63,509 nucleotides of DNA from Candidatus Latescibacterota bacterium (GTDB lineage Bacteria; Latescibacterota; UBA2968), in contig JAJDYX010000045.1 in the NCBI GenBank assembly GCA_022824945.1, forward strand, positions 1-63,509. The letters are read 5' to 3'. Position 1 is the first letter of the stretch; every line of letters starts with the position of its first letter. Below, piece by piece: positions 8,335 to 18,754 of the stretch. The position numbers and the translations under genes are program-made. Under the pieces are notes generated by a model. The model was not told the DNA's origin. It was given only the letters and a program-made list of their open reading frames with translations, and did not search any database.

Positions 8335-10842
8335 TTATTCAGAATCTGGTGACACCTCTAAATTGAACACGGCCTGCCGACTCACACGTTGTCCTGAATT
8401 TAAATCATCAATGGCTACTTCCACCATTTTGAGACCAGACTTTAGAGACTCTGTCTCCAATGCGAAGAAAACGGGTTCTTCTGTCGCATTCACAATCCGT
8501 TCATAGCTAATAGTAAATTCCGGTTTTTTCGCGCCAGCAAACAACTGTCTCAATCCACCGATTACCACACTTGCTACCGCCTTGCTGCTTCCTGCCACAT
8601 TTGGGTGAATTGTATATGTCACCCGATATTTTGCCTGACCAAACTCATCCAGTTTCAGGTTGTACACTTCGTAATACAAGTTTGCATCTCGATGCAGATC
8701 AAAACTCCTTGTGGGAGACGGTATCACCACAAGCTCACCTTTTGTAAACTTTGATGTCTTTGGTGTCTCAGATGTCTCAGATGTCTCAGATATATTCCAG
8801 GCCATTTCGATTTCACTAACTGCTAATGAATCTTCAAATGCTGGGATTTCCACCTCCTGTCGATACATACCCCACCGGCCAGATACTCGATCTGCTAACT
8901 TTACACCTAAAATATAATGACCAGGCGGAACGTCCAGAGATGCTAATTCTACAAACAATCCCCTGTCTTGATTCTTTGCCACCTCACCCTCAAAGACAAG
9001 CTCATCCTTTTTGCGATAGATTGAGTCGCCTTTAGCATCAGCCAGAACAATGGTTCTTTCTACCGTCATACGAACAACCCGATCATCTACATTTTCTAAA
9101 CTAATTTGCTCCGGCGGAATACCAAAATAAACTTCCAGTGAAGATCGTTCATTTTCTCCACGAAAGCTCACCACATCATAATAAAATTCTAATAACTTAA
9201 CACCTGGAGGAACATCAAAATATTCAGGCAACTCCGAAACTGTTTGCATGAGTTGGTATGCAGGAGAATGCAAAGAGGCATGCATCGCCAAAGACGCATG
9301 CCAAATCGTATTTGGTTGAAGTGGAAAATCCCAACTGCCACTCATATATCGATCAGTAAATACAAACTCCAATCCATCACCGATATTCAGATATACCCAT
9401 GATTCCCAGGGCTCCTTGGTTGCCCCATCAAAAAAACGATCAATCGGAACAACAGGCTCAATACCTCGATATAGTCCTGGGGGAATATTAAGGTGAACTG
9501 TTCCATAGGTCCCTTTAACTTCCCATAACCACTCGCTATGAGGTATTTGATCTAAGCCAACTTCAATTTCAATGCCAGCATCCTCATTAGCAATCCGTGT
9601 CTGTGCGTCTAAATCAAGTGGATCTCTTATTTCGTTTGATTCTCCGCCTGATTCGTACATTGATGGCGTTCCAGGTGTCCACGATTCACCAGGCATCACC
9701 CGGGGTAATAAATATCGCCTGTGTTCTTCTGCTTTATATTTGAAAGTGCGACCAAACAATTCATATATTTTACGCATTTTAAAATTCTGAACTGCCACAC
9801 TCGGTATCGGATTTTCACCTCCAGACCTGGACCTGTAATCAGGTTCTCCATACCGAATATATACCTCGCCACGCCGATCCCACGGCTGATCCTTACGACC
9901 AAAGAATGTACGAGCATACCACACACGTCGATAATGTTCCATCTGTCGGGCATCTCCGCCCAACATCAAAGCACCCTCCCGACTTTCCCAAAAGCGGGTT
10001 AAAAAAGCACTGCGCTCATCCTCAGAGATGGATTCCAGTGCCTCCAGTTCAGCATCCGTCGCGATAAGCGATAGATCATTGTAATAGGCACGTTCATCCT
10101 TAGAAACACCTTGCAAATATGCTTCAAATAGGATCAAGCTGCGCTCTGCATCACCTCGCGAAGCGTACCCTTGGGCTATCAATGGCAGCCATCTCAAGTC
10201 ATCCGAAAAACGCGCTTTTGCTTCAGCACTTGTCTTCAGGACCTCATCGTAGCGATGATTTTCAAGATGCGATAAACTCAGGTGATAATATCCCATCGGA
10301 TCGTTTGGAAAGCGGGCGATGTATCGTTTGCAGACGTCTATTAGCTCCTGCTCATAATTTAGCTGAGCTTGCTCGTACCATAAAATTAATTCGCGATATC
10401 CCGGGGCATAATTTGGATCCATTTCGATAACTCGGCGCAATTCTTTCTCTGCATCCTGGTTATCCAATCTTATGTGCAACAGCGCAATCTGCATTTGGGC
10501 TTCAAGATATGCAGGATCTACACCTAAAGCTTGACGAAAAGCTACAAATGCCCTTTGATCCATTTTTCCCATAAGTACATAAACTTTTCCTAACCCGGTG
10601 TATGCCTCAGCGGACTTTGTATATCGCACACCTTTTTCAAAAGCCTTCCTGGCATCAGTTAATCGTTCTTCACTCAGATATAGGTAACCGAGCTTTATCC
10701 ATGCGTCGCCATTATTGGACTCTTGTTTTACCACACGCTCCATAACCTGCAAAGAATCGACTTCACTTGCCTGCGTTCTTATCCCAAAAATCAATATCCA
10801 GGACAAACACAGCACAAAGCGAACATAGCTACGATTAGACAT
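8335..10842 (-). CDS. TPR protein with GWxTD-type domain
   Basis: 835 residues: signal peptide (about 1-25), TPR repeats about 30-260, then PWDRRGEVYIRYGEPD at 320-335. The last segment is the GWxTD core with the Gly-Trp replaced by Pro-Trp. A short low-complexity stretch, SETSETSETPKTSK, is encoded by a 9-bp tandem repeat near 8761-8795 and joins two beta-rich domains. It is the paralogue and upstream neighbour of 5898-8294. A GAGGTG Shine-Dalgarno precedes the ATG. Its role is unknown; the domain layout suggests an envelope scaffold or binding protein. Confidence 0.83.
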   Translation of the reverse strand: MSNRSYVRFVLCLSWILIFGIRTQASEVDSLQVMERVVKQESNNGDAWIKLGYLYLSEERLTDARKAFEKGVRYTKSAEAYTGLGKVYVLMGKMDQRAFVAFRQALGVDPAYLEAQMQIALLHIRLDNQDAEKELRRVIEMDPNYAPGYRELILWYEQAQLNYEQELIDVCKRYIARFPNDPMGYYHLSLSHLENHRYDEVLKTSAEAKARFSDDLRWLPLIAQGYASRGDAERSLILFEAYLQGVSKDERAYYNDLSLIATDAELEALESISEDERSAFLTRFWESREGALMLGGDARQMEHYRRVWYARTFFGRKDQPWDRRGEVYIRYGEPDYRSRSGGENPIPSVAVQNFKMRKIYELFGRTFKYKAEEHRRYLLPRVMPGESWTPGTPSMYESGGESNEIRDPLDLDAQTRIANEDAGIEIEVGLDQIPHSEWLWEVKGTYGTVHLNIPPGLYRGIEPVVPIDRFFDGATKEPWESWVYLNIGDGLEFVFTDRYMSGSWDFPLQPNTIWHASLAMHASLHSPAYQLMQTVSELPEYFDVPPGVKLLEFYYDVVSFRGENERSSLEVYFGIPPEQISLENVDDRVVRMTVERTIVLADAKGDSIYRKKDELVFEGEVAKNQDRGLFVELASLDVPPGHYILGVKLADRVSGRWGMYRQEVEIPAFEDSLAVSEIEMAWNISETSETSETPKTSKFTKGELVVIPSPTRSFDLHRDANLYYEVYNLKLDEFGQAKYRVTYTIHPNVAGSSKAVASVVIGGLRQLFAGAKKPEFTISYERIVNATEEPVFFALETESLKSGLKMVEVAIDDLNSGQRVSRQAVFNLEVSPDSE

Positions 10843-10937
10843 GACATATCACCTCAGATAGTGTCGGCACTTTTTATGCTTGACTTTCTTATACCTGTAC
10901 AACTGGCCGACTCAGATAATCTATCCCCCACCTAAAA

Positions 10938-12821
10938 CTATGTAGCGACGCGTTTTTGCACCAACATCAGGACGAGAAAAATCGCCGCCCCAACAGCGTG
11001 GCATATCAGTAAGGGCCACAGCATCAGTACCGCTGCCGCGAGAAATAAAACGCGGTATAGCACACCCAGCGACACCATGTGAAAACCCTCAGAAGCCGCT
11101 GCAAAAGACAGCAACCCCATAAGCGTAGCTATCGCAGTCTCAATAACGCGCCAGGTCTCCCCTTCAAAAAGGATGGGCGTATAGCAAAAGAGCAGGGGAA
11201 TAAAATAAATGCCCTTGGCAATGCGCCACGACTCAAAACCCGTACGCAGCGGATTTGCCCCCGCAATACCCGCAGCGGAATACGCAGCCAGACAAACCGG
11301 CGGCGTGACATTGGCATCCTGGGAATACCAGAAAATCAGCAAATGCGCCGCAATCAGACTCACCCCCAGATTGGTCAGCGCAGGCGCAGCCAACACCGCG
11401 AGTACGATATAAGAAGCCGTCACCGGCAAGCCCATACCCAGAATCAGAGACGCAACGGCGATGAGCACAACAGTAATAAGCACACTGCTTCCGGCAATCG
11501 CCGAAATGAGCAAAGAAAATTTGATCCCAACGCCAACCATCAGCACCACGCCCACAATAATACCAGCGCACAAAAGAATAATACCAGTGGTAATCATATT
11601 GTGAGCACCCAGCGCAAGTGCATCGACAATATCGCGGATATTCATGCGCGTATTCTTATTCAACCAGCTCGCAACGACAATACTCGCTGTTCCCGTTGCC
11701 GCGGCAAATGTAGGTGTAAAACCGTAAATCAGTGTGCCCACCAGTACAGCAATAGGAATCGCAAAATGCCAGCCGTCTCGGATCGTATCACGGATATTTG
11801 GGAGTTCCGAAGCAGGTAAGGGCGCAATCCCCCTTTTTCGCGCGCGAAAATGTATAAAAAAAATAACACTTAAAAAATAGATAAGCGCGGGAATAAAGGA
11901 CACAGCGACAATAGTGAGGTAGGGGATTTGCGTCCACTGACTCATAATAAACGCGCCCGCACCCATAATCGGTGGCATGAGTTGACCGCCCGTGGATGCC
12001 GCCGCTTCAACCGCACCTGAAAACGTAGGCGAAAAACCCGTGCGCTTCATCATCGGAATCGTGAGCGATCCCGACCCCACCGTATTCGCCACCGCACTGC
12101 CCGAAATTGAACCCAGCATGCCACTGGCAAAAACCGCCATCTTTGCCGGTCCGCCCACCGTGCGCCCCAGCAGCGCGAGCGCCAGACGAATCATAAAATC
12201 TCCCGCACCCGAACGCAGGAGAAACGCGCCAAAAAGCACAAAAAGCGCGACAAAAGTAGATGAAATAGTCGCAATCGTTCCAAAAATACCATCGGGCGCG
12301 AAGTACATGCGGTATAGCAAACGCGGAAATGAAACACCAGGAAACGCCCATATACCCGAAATATATTGCCCCCAAAAAAGCGCGTACGTGAGAAATACAA
12401 GCGCGAGTAGCGGAATAAAAAAACCCGTTGTGCGGCGGGTAATCTCGAGCAAAAGGAGAATCGCGATACCCGCAAAAATGAGATCAGCCGTATTCGGCAC
12501 TTCGTTGCGAGCGTGCAGAGCATCTTCAAAAAACACGAGATAAAGAGCGACAACGAGAGCGAGAATAGCGAGAATATAATCGAGAATCAGCGTGCGCGAG
12601 GCATAGCGTGCAGAGATGGGATAAAGCAAATACCCTAAAAAAAGAATGAAGGCATAATGGGCGGCATTGCGCTGCAATTCGGGCAAAACACCCAGCGTAT
12701 TGCTCCACAGGTGAAACAGAGACAGGCAAACACCCACAACAACGACAAGCACCTGATGCTTGCCTGTAAGCACGCGATGAGGCGTGCTCACTTCGCCGCT
12801 CTGTTCAAATTCGGAATTCAA
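10938..12821 (-). CDS. TRAP transporter fused permease (DctQM, TAXI type)
   Basis: 627-residue, very hydrophobic protein. The N-terminal about 150 residues form the small DctQ-like unit; the rest is the large DctM-like permease, with glycine-rich motifs such as SGSAVANTVGSGSLTIPMMK, EAAASTGGQLMPPIMGAGAF and MGLPVTASYIVLAVL that are typical of the 4TM/12TM fused family. It starts 2 bp after the TAXI solute-binding protein gene, so the two form a transport operon. Ion-gradient-driven uptake of an organic acid is expected; the substrate is unknown. Confidence 0.94.
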   Translation of the reverse strand: MNSEFEQSGEVSTPHRVLTGKHQVLVVVVGVCLSLFHLWSNTLGVLPELQRNAAHYAFILFLGYLLYPISARYASRTLILDYILAILALVVALYLVFFEDALHARNEVPNTADLIFAGIAILLLLEITRRTTGFFIPLLALVFLTYALFWGQYISGIWAFPGVSFPRLLYRMYFAPDGIFGTIATISSTFVALFVLFGAFLLRSGAGDFMIRLALALLGRTVGGPAKMAVFASGMLGSISGSAVANTVGSGSLTIPMMKRTGFSPTFSGAVEAAASTGGQLMPPIMGAGAFIMSQWTQIPYLTIVAVSFIPALIYFLSVIFFIHFRARKRGIAPLPASELPNIRDTIRDGWHFAIPIAVLVGTLIYGFTPTFAAATGTASIVVASWLNKNTRMNIRDIVDALALGAHNMITTGIILLCAGIIVGVVLMVGVGIKFSLLISAIAGSSVLITVVLIAVASLILGMGLPVTASYIVLAVLAAPALTNLGVSLIAAHLLIFWYSQDANVTPPVCLAAYSAAGIAGANPLRTGFESWRIAKGIYFIPLLFCYTPILFEGETWRVIETAIATLMGLLSFAAASEGFHMVSLGVLYRVLFLAAAVLMLWPLLICHAVGAAIFLVLMLVQKRVAT

Positions 12822-12823
12822 AC

Positions 12824-13822
12824 CTATTCCCCTATCAGAGACGGCGAAATATCGATACCCTTCTCGCTATAATAGCGCACGGCACCCGCATGCAAGGGAA
12901 CAGCCAGGCCCATCGTGGCTTTCTCGAGAGACATTGCGAGCGTGGCCTTGTGGATATTTTGAATCTCCGTCAAATTTTCATAAATAGTTCTGGTAATCTC
13001 ATAGACCACATCCTCGGGCACATCTGCTCTACACGCCAAAAAATTGGGTTGTGCAATCGTCTCAATCGCTTCGGACTGCCCGGGATACGTATTGGCCGGA
13101 ACAATATACCGCGTCCACACGGGAAACGCATTCTGTATCGCCGCGAGATGATCATCGCTAAAAGTAAGCACGGAAACCCCGTCCGCACCGAGTTGGGCAA
13201 AAGCCTGCGTCACAGCAGCCACGGGCGGACCAGCCGAAAGAGTCCCCCCTGCAATACGACCATCAATCATAGCTTGAGCAGACGGACTATAACCCAAATA
13301 CTCAGACGTAAAATCCTCGTCCGGAGAAATGTTGAGAGCAGCGAGAATGGCTCGAGTCGCCCCCTCTGTTCCACTACCGCGTTTGCCAATAACGTATTTG
13401 CGGCCGAGTTTTCTCAAGTCCTCAATCGTACCTGTTTTGGCATCAGATGCGCGAAGTAGAAAATGCTCGACATTCTCCCATAGCAAAGTAATAGATCGAA
13501 GTTCTCTAACCGCTTGCCCTTGATAGGTACCCTCTCCGCGATAAGCCATAGCACCGTACAAACCCTGCAAAATCGCCAGATGAGCCTCTCGGTTGACCAG
13601 CATCTGAATATTCTCGCCCGACCCGGCAGAATTGATGGCCGCTGCCACAATTCTGGGTTGCAGCTTCTGCGTAAGCGTCGTACTCAGTGCAACACCCACC
13701 GGATAATACGTACCGCCGGGCGTGGCTGTTGCAATAATCAAACTTTGCGTCTGCATACCCTCCTGCGGTGTCCCACAAGAGATACAAAACAAAAAAACAA
13801 AAACGAAATAGATACGCGACAT
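12824..13822 (-). CDS. TAXI-family TRAP solute-binding protein
   Basis: 332 residues. The N-terminus MSRIYFVFVFLFCISCG is a signal sequence, possibly lipoprotein-type although the lipobox is imperfect. The mature part carries the hallmark IIATATPGGTYYPVG of TAXI proteins, then GKRGSGTEGATRAIL, typical of the binding cleft. A frame opens up to 14047 but would overlap the divergent TPR gene. The ATG ending at 13822 follows GTGAGG and precedes the signal peptide, so it was chosen. It feeds the adjacent fused permease. Confidence 0.92.
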   Translation of the reverse strand: MSRIYFVFVFLFCISCGTPQEGMQTQSLIIATATPGGTYYPVGVALSTTLTQKLQPRIVAAAINSAGSGENIQMLVNREAHLAILQGLYGAMAYRGEGTYQGQAVRELRSITLLWENVEHFLLRASDAKTGTIEDLRKLGRKYVIGKRGSGTEGATRAILAALNISPDEDFTSEYLGYSPSAQAMIDGRIAGGTLSAGPPVAAVTQAFAQLGADGVSVLTFSDDHLAAIQNAFPVWTRYIVPANTYPGQSEAIETIAQPNFLACRADVPEDVVYEITRTIYENLTEIQNIHKATLAMSLEKATMGLAVPLHAGAVRYYSEKGIDISPSLIGE

Positions 13823-13912
13823 AAAAACCTCACAGCAGAAAAAGTGAACAGATATTTGCTTGCTTAATTTACCCGCCCACCTATATGCGTCAAGAGAAAA
13901 CACCTTTGCACC

Positions 13913-13941
13913 TTGACAACCCTTGTTGCGATTTCTATACT
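13913..13941 (+). promoter_or_regulatory. Sigma70-type promoter for the TPR lipoprotein gene
   Basis: TTGACA (13913-13918), a 17-bp spacer, then TATACT (13936-13941), close to the sigma70 consensus. Transcription would begin near 13948, right at the GAGGAG Shine-Dalgarno (13948-13953) of the gene starting at 13961. The 5' leader would therefore be only about 12-13 nt. Confidence 0.7.
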
Positions 13942-13960
13942 TCCTCTGAGGAGTAGGTCT

Positions 13961-14944
13961 ATGAATAACACGTGCACAATTCTCTTTTGCACACTCGCAT
14001 CCGTCTTGCTCTTGTCTGGCTGTGCCGAGTATCGGGCGTATCGCCATTTAGATCGCGCAGTTGCTCTCGAAGCCAATCGGGATTACGAAACCGCGCTCGC
14101 GATATTTCAGGCTGCTGTGGATATATGCCCTGAAGACGCGGTTTTGCGGCGGTGGTTGGGCAGAGCATATTTGAGGCGCAACCAATACGATGCAGCGCGA
14201 GCCGAGTTCGAAACAGCGCTTGGATTGGCACCCGATTATATGCGCTTGTACCGCGACCTCGCAATCGTCAATGAAGCACTCGAGAGACCAGACGCCGCTA
14301 TTGCGTGGTTGGAAAAAGCCGTGTCACAGGTACCCGAGCATCGGGAATCTTATCGCGATCTCGTCAGTCTCTATCTGTCCCACGACAGGTTGAGCGAAGC
14401 GCAATCCCTTTTGGAAACAGTTATCGAACAGTGGCCAAAAACGATATGGGCACATTTTCAACTGGGCGGTCTCTATATGGTATTAAAATGGCCCGAGCGC
14501 GCCGAAGAAGCCTATGTACAGGTACTGGACATCGAGCCAAAAAACGACAATGAATCGGAAATACGAGCACGCACTCACGGCGAATTGGGCAATGTTTATT
14601 ACGAGCGCAAAAACTATGAGCGCGCCGAGGAATTTTACAAAAGAGCACTGGAACTCAATCCCCTTGACGACAGCAGCCTGAACAATCTCGCCTGGATATA
14701 CGCCATTCAGGGAATTCATCTGCGCGAAGGCATTCGCCTGTCGCGGCGGTCTTTGCGCCTGCGCCCACACACCCCTTCCTACCTGGACACACTGGCTGAA
14801 CTGCATTACCAGATGGGCAATACCGAACGCGCCATTTTCATCATCCGCCAGGCCATTGCATTGGATCCGGATAATCCAGAAATGCGCGCCCATCTACATC
14901 GGCAACTTGCCAAATTTATTTCCGGCGGACGGGGAAAGGTCTAA
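13961..14944 (+). CDS. TPR-repeat lipoprotein
   Basis: 327 residues. The N-terminus MNNTCTILFCTLASVLLLSGC has a clear LSGC lipobox, so the protein is a predicted lipoprotein. The remainder is made of tetratricopeptide repeats (for example AVALEANRDYETALAIFQAA and LGNVYYERKNYERAEEFYKRALELNP) up to about residue 320. The start at 13961 was preferred over 13913 because of the GAGGAG Shine-Dalgarno, the lipobox position and the promoter that occupies the longer frame. It probably acts in envelope protein interactions. It diverges from the TRAP operon. Confidence 0.87.
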   Translation: MNNTCTILFCTLASVLLLSGCAEYRAYRHLDRAVALEANRDYETALAIFQAAVDICPEDAVLRRWLGRAYLRRNQYDAARAEFETALGLAPDYMRLYRDLAIVNEALERPDAAIAWLEKAVSQVPEHRESYRDLVSLYLSHDRLSEAQSLLETVIEQWPKTIWAHFQLGGLYMVLKWPERAEEAYVQVLDIEPKNDNESEIRARTHGELGNVYYERKNYERAEEFYKRALELNPLDDSSLNNLAWIYAIQGIHLREGIRLSRRSLRLRPHTPSYLDTLAELHYQMGNTERAIFIIRQAIALDPDNPEMRAHLHRQLAKFISGGRGKV

Positions 14945-15035
14945 TTGAATTAAAAATTAAAAATTGGGAGTAAGACCTGCGAAAAATCTACACGCAGACA
15001 ACCGTCACTAACCACCAACCACTGACAACTGACTT

Positions 15036-16876
<1,841 letters not shown>

Positions 16877-16889
16877 AAAGGCTCAAAAA

Positions 16890-17618
16890 GTGAGTGACTC
16901 TTTATTGCAAATCGCACTGCCAATTTTACCCGAAGACATGCGAACGCGCTTAAATGCAGTGTACGCACAGATCCCCGCTGTATCGTGTGCAGGTTGCGAT
17001 ACACCGGGAAGCTGTTGCGAACTAACAGATGCCGAATACAATGATGACTTTGCAACCATGTATCCGCTTTACGCCGTCGAATACATCAATATCACAGATT
17101 ATGTACGCGCACACTTTGACCCGAAAAAACAACGAGAACTGCTGAACACAGTCGAAGAACGCCCGCGCCGCTGTCCGTTCTTGACACCCGAAGGCGGCTG
17201 CTCAATCCACCCCGCGCGCCCCCTGACATGTCGCACCTACGGCATTTTGAACCAGGTCTCGCAGGTCAACGCCACGGCTGAATCTGCACGCGACAAAGTA
17301 CCCTGGCAATGGATATCTTCTTTCTTATCTACAGAGCGATACACCGTATGTCCAAAAACAAAATTAAAAGAAGCCGACAAAGTCGATGCACACATGCAGG
17401 CGATGGTATCCCTGGAGTACGAGCGCGAATTGATATACATGTCTGACACACTCAACTGGTTGGATGCAGACCGTCGAGAACTATTCCAACAAATAACAAA
17501 AAAAACCCACCCCACGCGGTGGACCTGGGGTGGGTTTAACGCACTCGCCCAAAAACCATTGAAATGGGTAAAACACCACTTTGCAAATCTCTGGAAAACA
17601 TCTTTTTTAGGAGAGTAA
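16890..17618 (+). CDS. YkgJ-type cysteine-cluster protein
   Basis: 242 residues read from a GTG at 16890, 13 bp after enolase; the longer frame from 16734 lies inside enolase and was rejected. Cys clusters CAGCDTPGSCC, CPFLTPEGGCSIHPARPLTCRTYG and a later CPK match the YkgJ family, proposed to bind Zn or an Fe-S cluster. Function is unknown. Its 3' coding region contains a strong hairpin (17503-17537) that reads as a terminator on the opposite strand. Co-transcription with enolase is likely. Confidence 0.8.
   Translation: MSDSLLQIALPILPEDMRTRLNAVYAQIPAVSCAGCDTPGSCCELTDAEYNDDFATMYPLYAVEYINITDYVRAHFDPKKQRELLNTVEERPRRCPFLTPEGGCSIHPARPLTCRTYGILNQVSQVNATAESARDKVPWQWISSFLSTERYTVCPKTKLKEADKVDAHMQAMVSLEYERELIYMSDTLNWLDADRRELFQQITKKTHPTRWTWGGFNALAQKPLKWVKHHFANLWKTSFLGE
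17503..17537 (-). terminator. Rho-independent terminator (minus strand) inside the YkgJ gene
   Basis: A perfect 12-bp stem (17503-17514 with 17526-17537; core CCCACCCCA/TGGGGTGGG) and an 11-nt loop. On the minus strand the stem is followed by eight T residues (A run 17498-17505). It suits termination of the convergent dehydrogenase gene at 17698-18639. Confidence 0.75.
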
Positions 17619-17697
17619 ATATATGAGGTGAACCTAAGACGTGAGCCATAAGTACACCACCCAGTTCACCAGCCCCCAGTCTCCAGCCTCCAGCCCC

Positions 17698-18639
17698 CTA
17701 ATACCCCTTCTCCTTATCCACCACATTCTGCAGCGCCTCACCCTTCACGTACCTGTGCAAATTATCCACAAACCGCACCATAGCGCGCCTCCGAATATGT
17801 TGCGAAGACCCCGCACTATGCGATGTCAAAATAACATTGGGTTCGGTCCACAGCGGACTATCTTCAGGACAGGGTTCCGTATAAGTCACATCCAGCCCAA
17901 TACCCGCCAGTTTCCCCGACCTCAGCGCCGCGACCATCGCCTCCTCATCCACCACCTTTCCCCGACTCACATTCACGAGCAAACTGCCCTCTGCCAATCG
18001 GTCAAACATTTCACCCGATAGCATCTTATGCGTTTCAGCCGTACTGGGACAACACACCATAACCACATTGGCCTGCGACATAAGCTCGGGTAAATAATCC
18101 ATCTTTTCCAACAAATCCACAGAATCGGGACAATCCATATCTTCGGGATCCACGGCAATAACCCGAAATTCAAACGCTTTTGCGCGGTCTGCAATCGCCC
18201 GTCCAATACCGCCCAATCCAATAATACCCATCGTCATCCCCGCCAGTTCCAAACACGGCACCCGCTCCCAGTGCTTGCGCTTCATAAACTCCAACTGCGT
18301 GTGAATTTGCCGCGTCAACGCCAGCAAAAGCGCAAACGCATGTTCTGCAATTTGCGGACCGAACAATCCCCCCGCATTCGTCAAAACCATATCGCTATTC
18401 TTAAATTTTTCATACAAATGTCCTTCGGCCCCCGCATGGGGCTGCTGAACCCACTTCAACGCATCTGCGTGATCAAAATCGGATTCGGCAAGCCGGCCAA
18501 AAAGCACTTCGACACCCGATAGATAATCAGCCTGCTTTTCCCCCTCTGGCAAAAAAATCACCTCAACTTCAGAAGGCGCACCTTTCAACAGCGCCTCAAC
18601 ATCCTCTGAATACCGACTGCAAATCAACGTGCGAACCAT
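17698..18639 (-). CDS. D-2-hydroxyacid dehydrogenase
   Basis: 313 residues. The NAD-binding motif GIIGLGGIG is followed by an acidic VDPED, which suggests NAD preference. Catalytic residues are Arg in NVSRGK, Glu in YTEPCPEDSPLW and His in LTSHSAGSS, the R-E-H triad of the family. The frame opens to 18984, but this would overlap the ankyrin gene. The ATG ending at 18639 has an AAAGGAG Shine-Dalgarno and a normal family N-terminus. It reduces 2-keto acids or oxidises D-2-hydroxyacids; the exact substrate (glyoxylate/hydroxypyruvate-like) is not determined. Confidence 0.93.
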   Translation of the reverse strand: MVRTLICSRYSEDVEALLKGAPSEVEVIFLPEGEKQADYLSGVEVLFGRLAESDFDHADALKWVQQPHAGAEGHLYEKFKNSDMVLTNAGGLFGPQIAEHAFALLLALTRQIHTQLEFMKRKHWERVPCLELAGMTMGIIGLGGIGRAIADRAKAFEFRVIAVDPEDMDCPDSVDLLEKMDYLPELMSQANVVMVCCPSTAETHKMLSGEMFDRLAEGSLLVNVSRGKVVDEEAMVAALRSGKLAGIGLDVTYTEPCPEDSPLWTEPNVILTSHSAGSSQHIRRRAMVRFVDNLHRYVKGEALQNVVDKEKGY

Positions 18640-18706
18640 GCTATATCTCCTTTTGGTCTCATGGATGGCTAAATTTAACCCTCTGACCAGCATGGTACAA
18701 AAAGAA

Positions 18707-18737
18707 AACGCCATCGCAAAGCATTTCCGATGGCGTT
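18707..18737 (-). terminator. Rho-independent terminator of the ankyrin gene
   Basis: A 10-bp stem AACGCCATCG/CGATGGCGTT (18707-18716 with 18728-18737) with an 11-nt loop. On the minus strand it is followed by a T-rich tract (TTTTCTTTTTG), 18 bp after the ankyrin stop codon. Confidence 0.85.
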
Positions 18738-18754
18738 CTGGATAATATCCATTT

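Noticed and set aside
14945..15035. Small RNA or tRNA between the TPR gene and the cNMP gene
   Set aside because: The stretch holds AT-rich sequence and short CACTGAC/CAACTGAC repeats, with no cloverleaf or strong hairpin.
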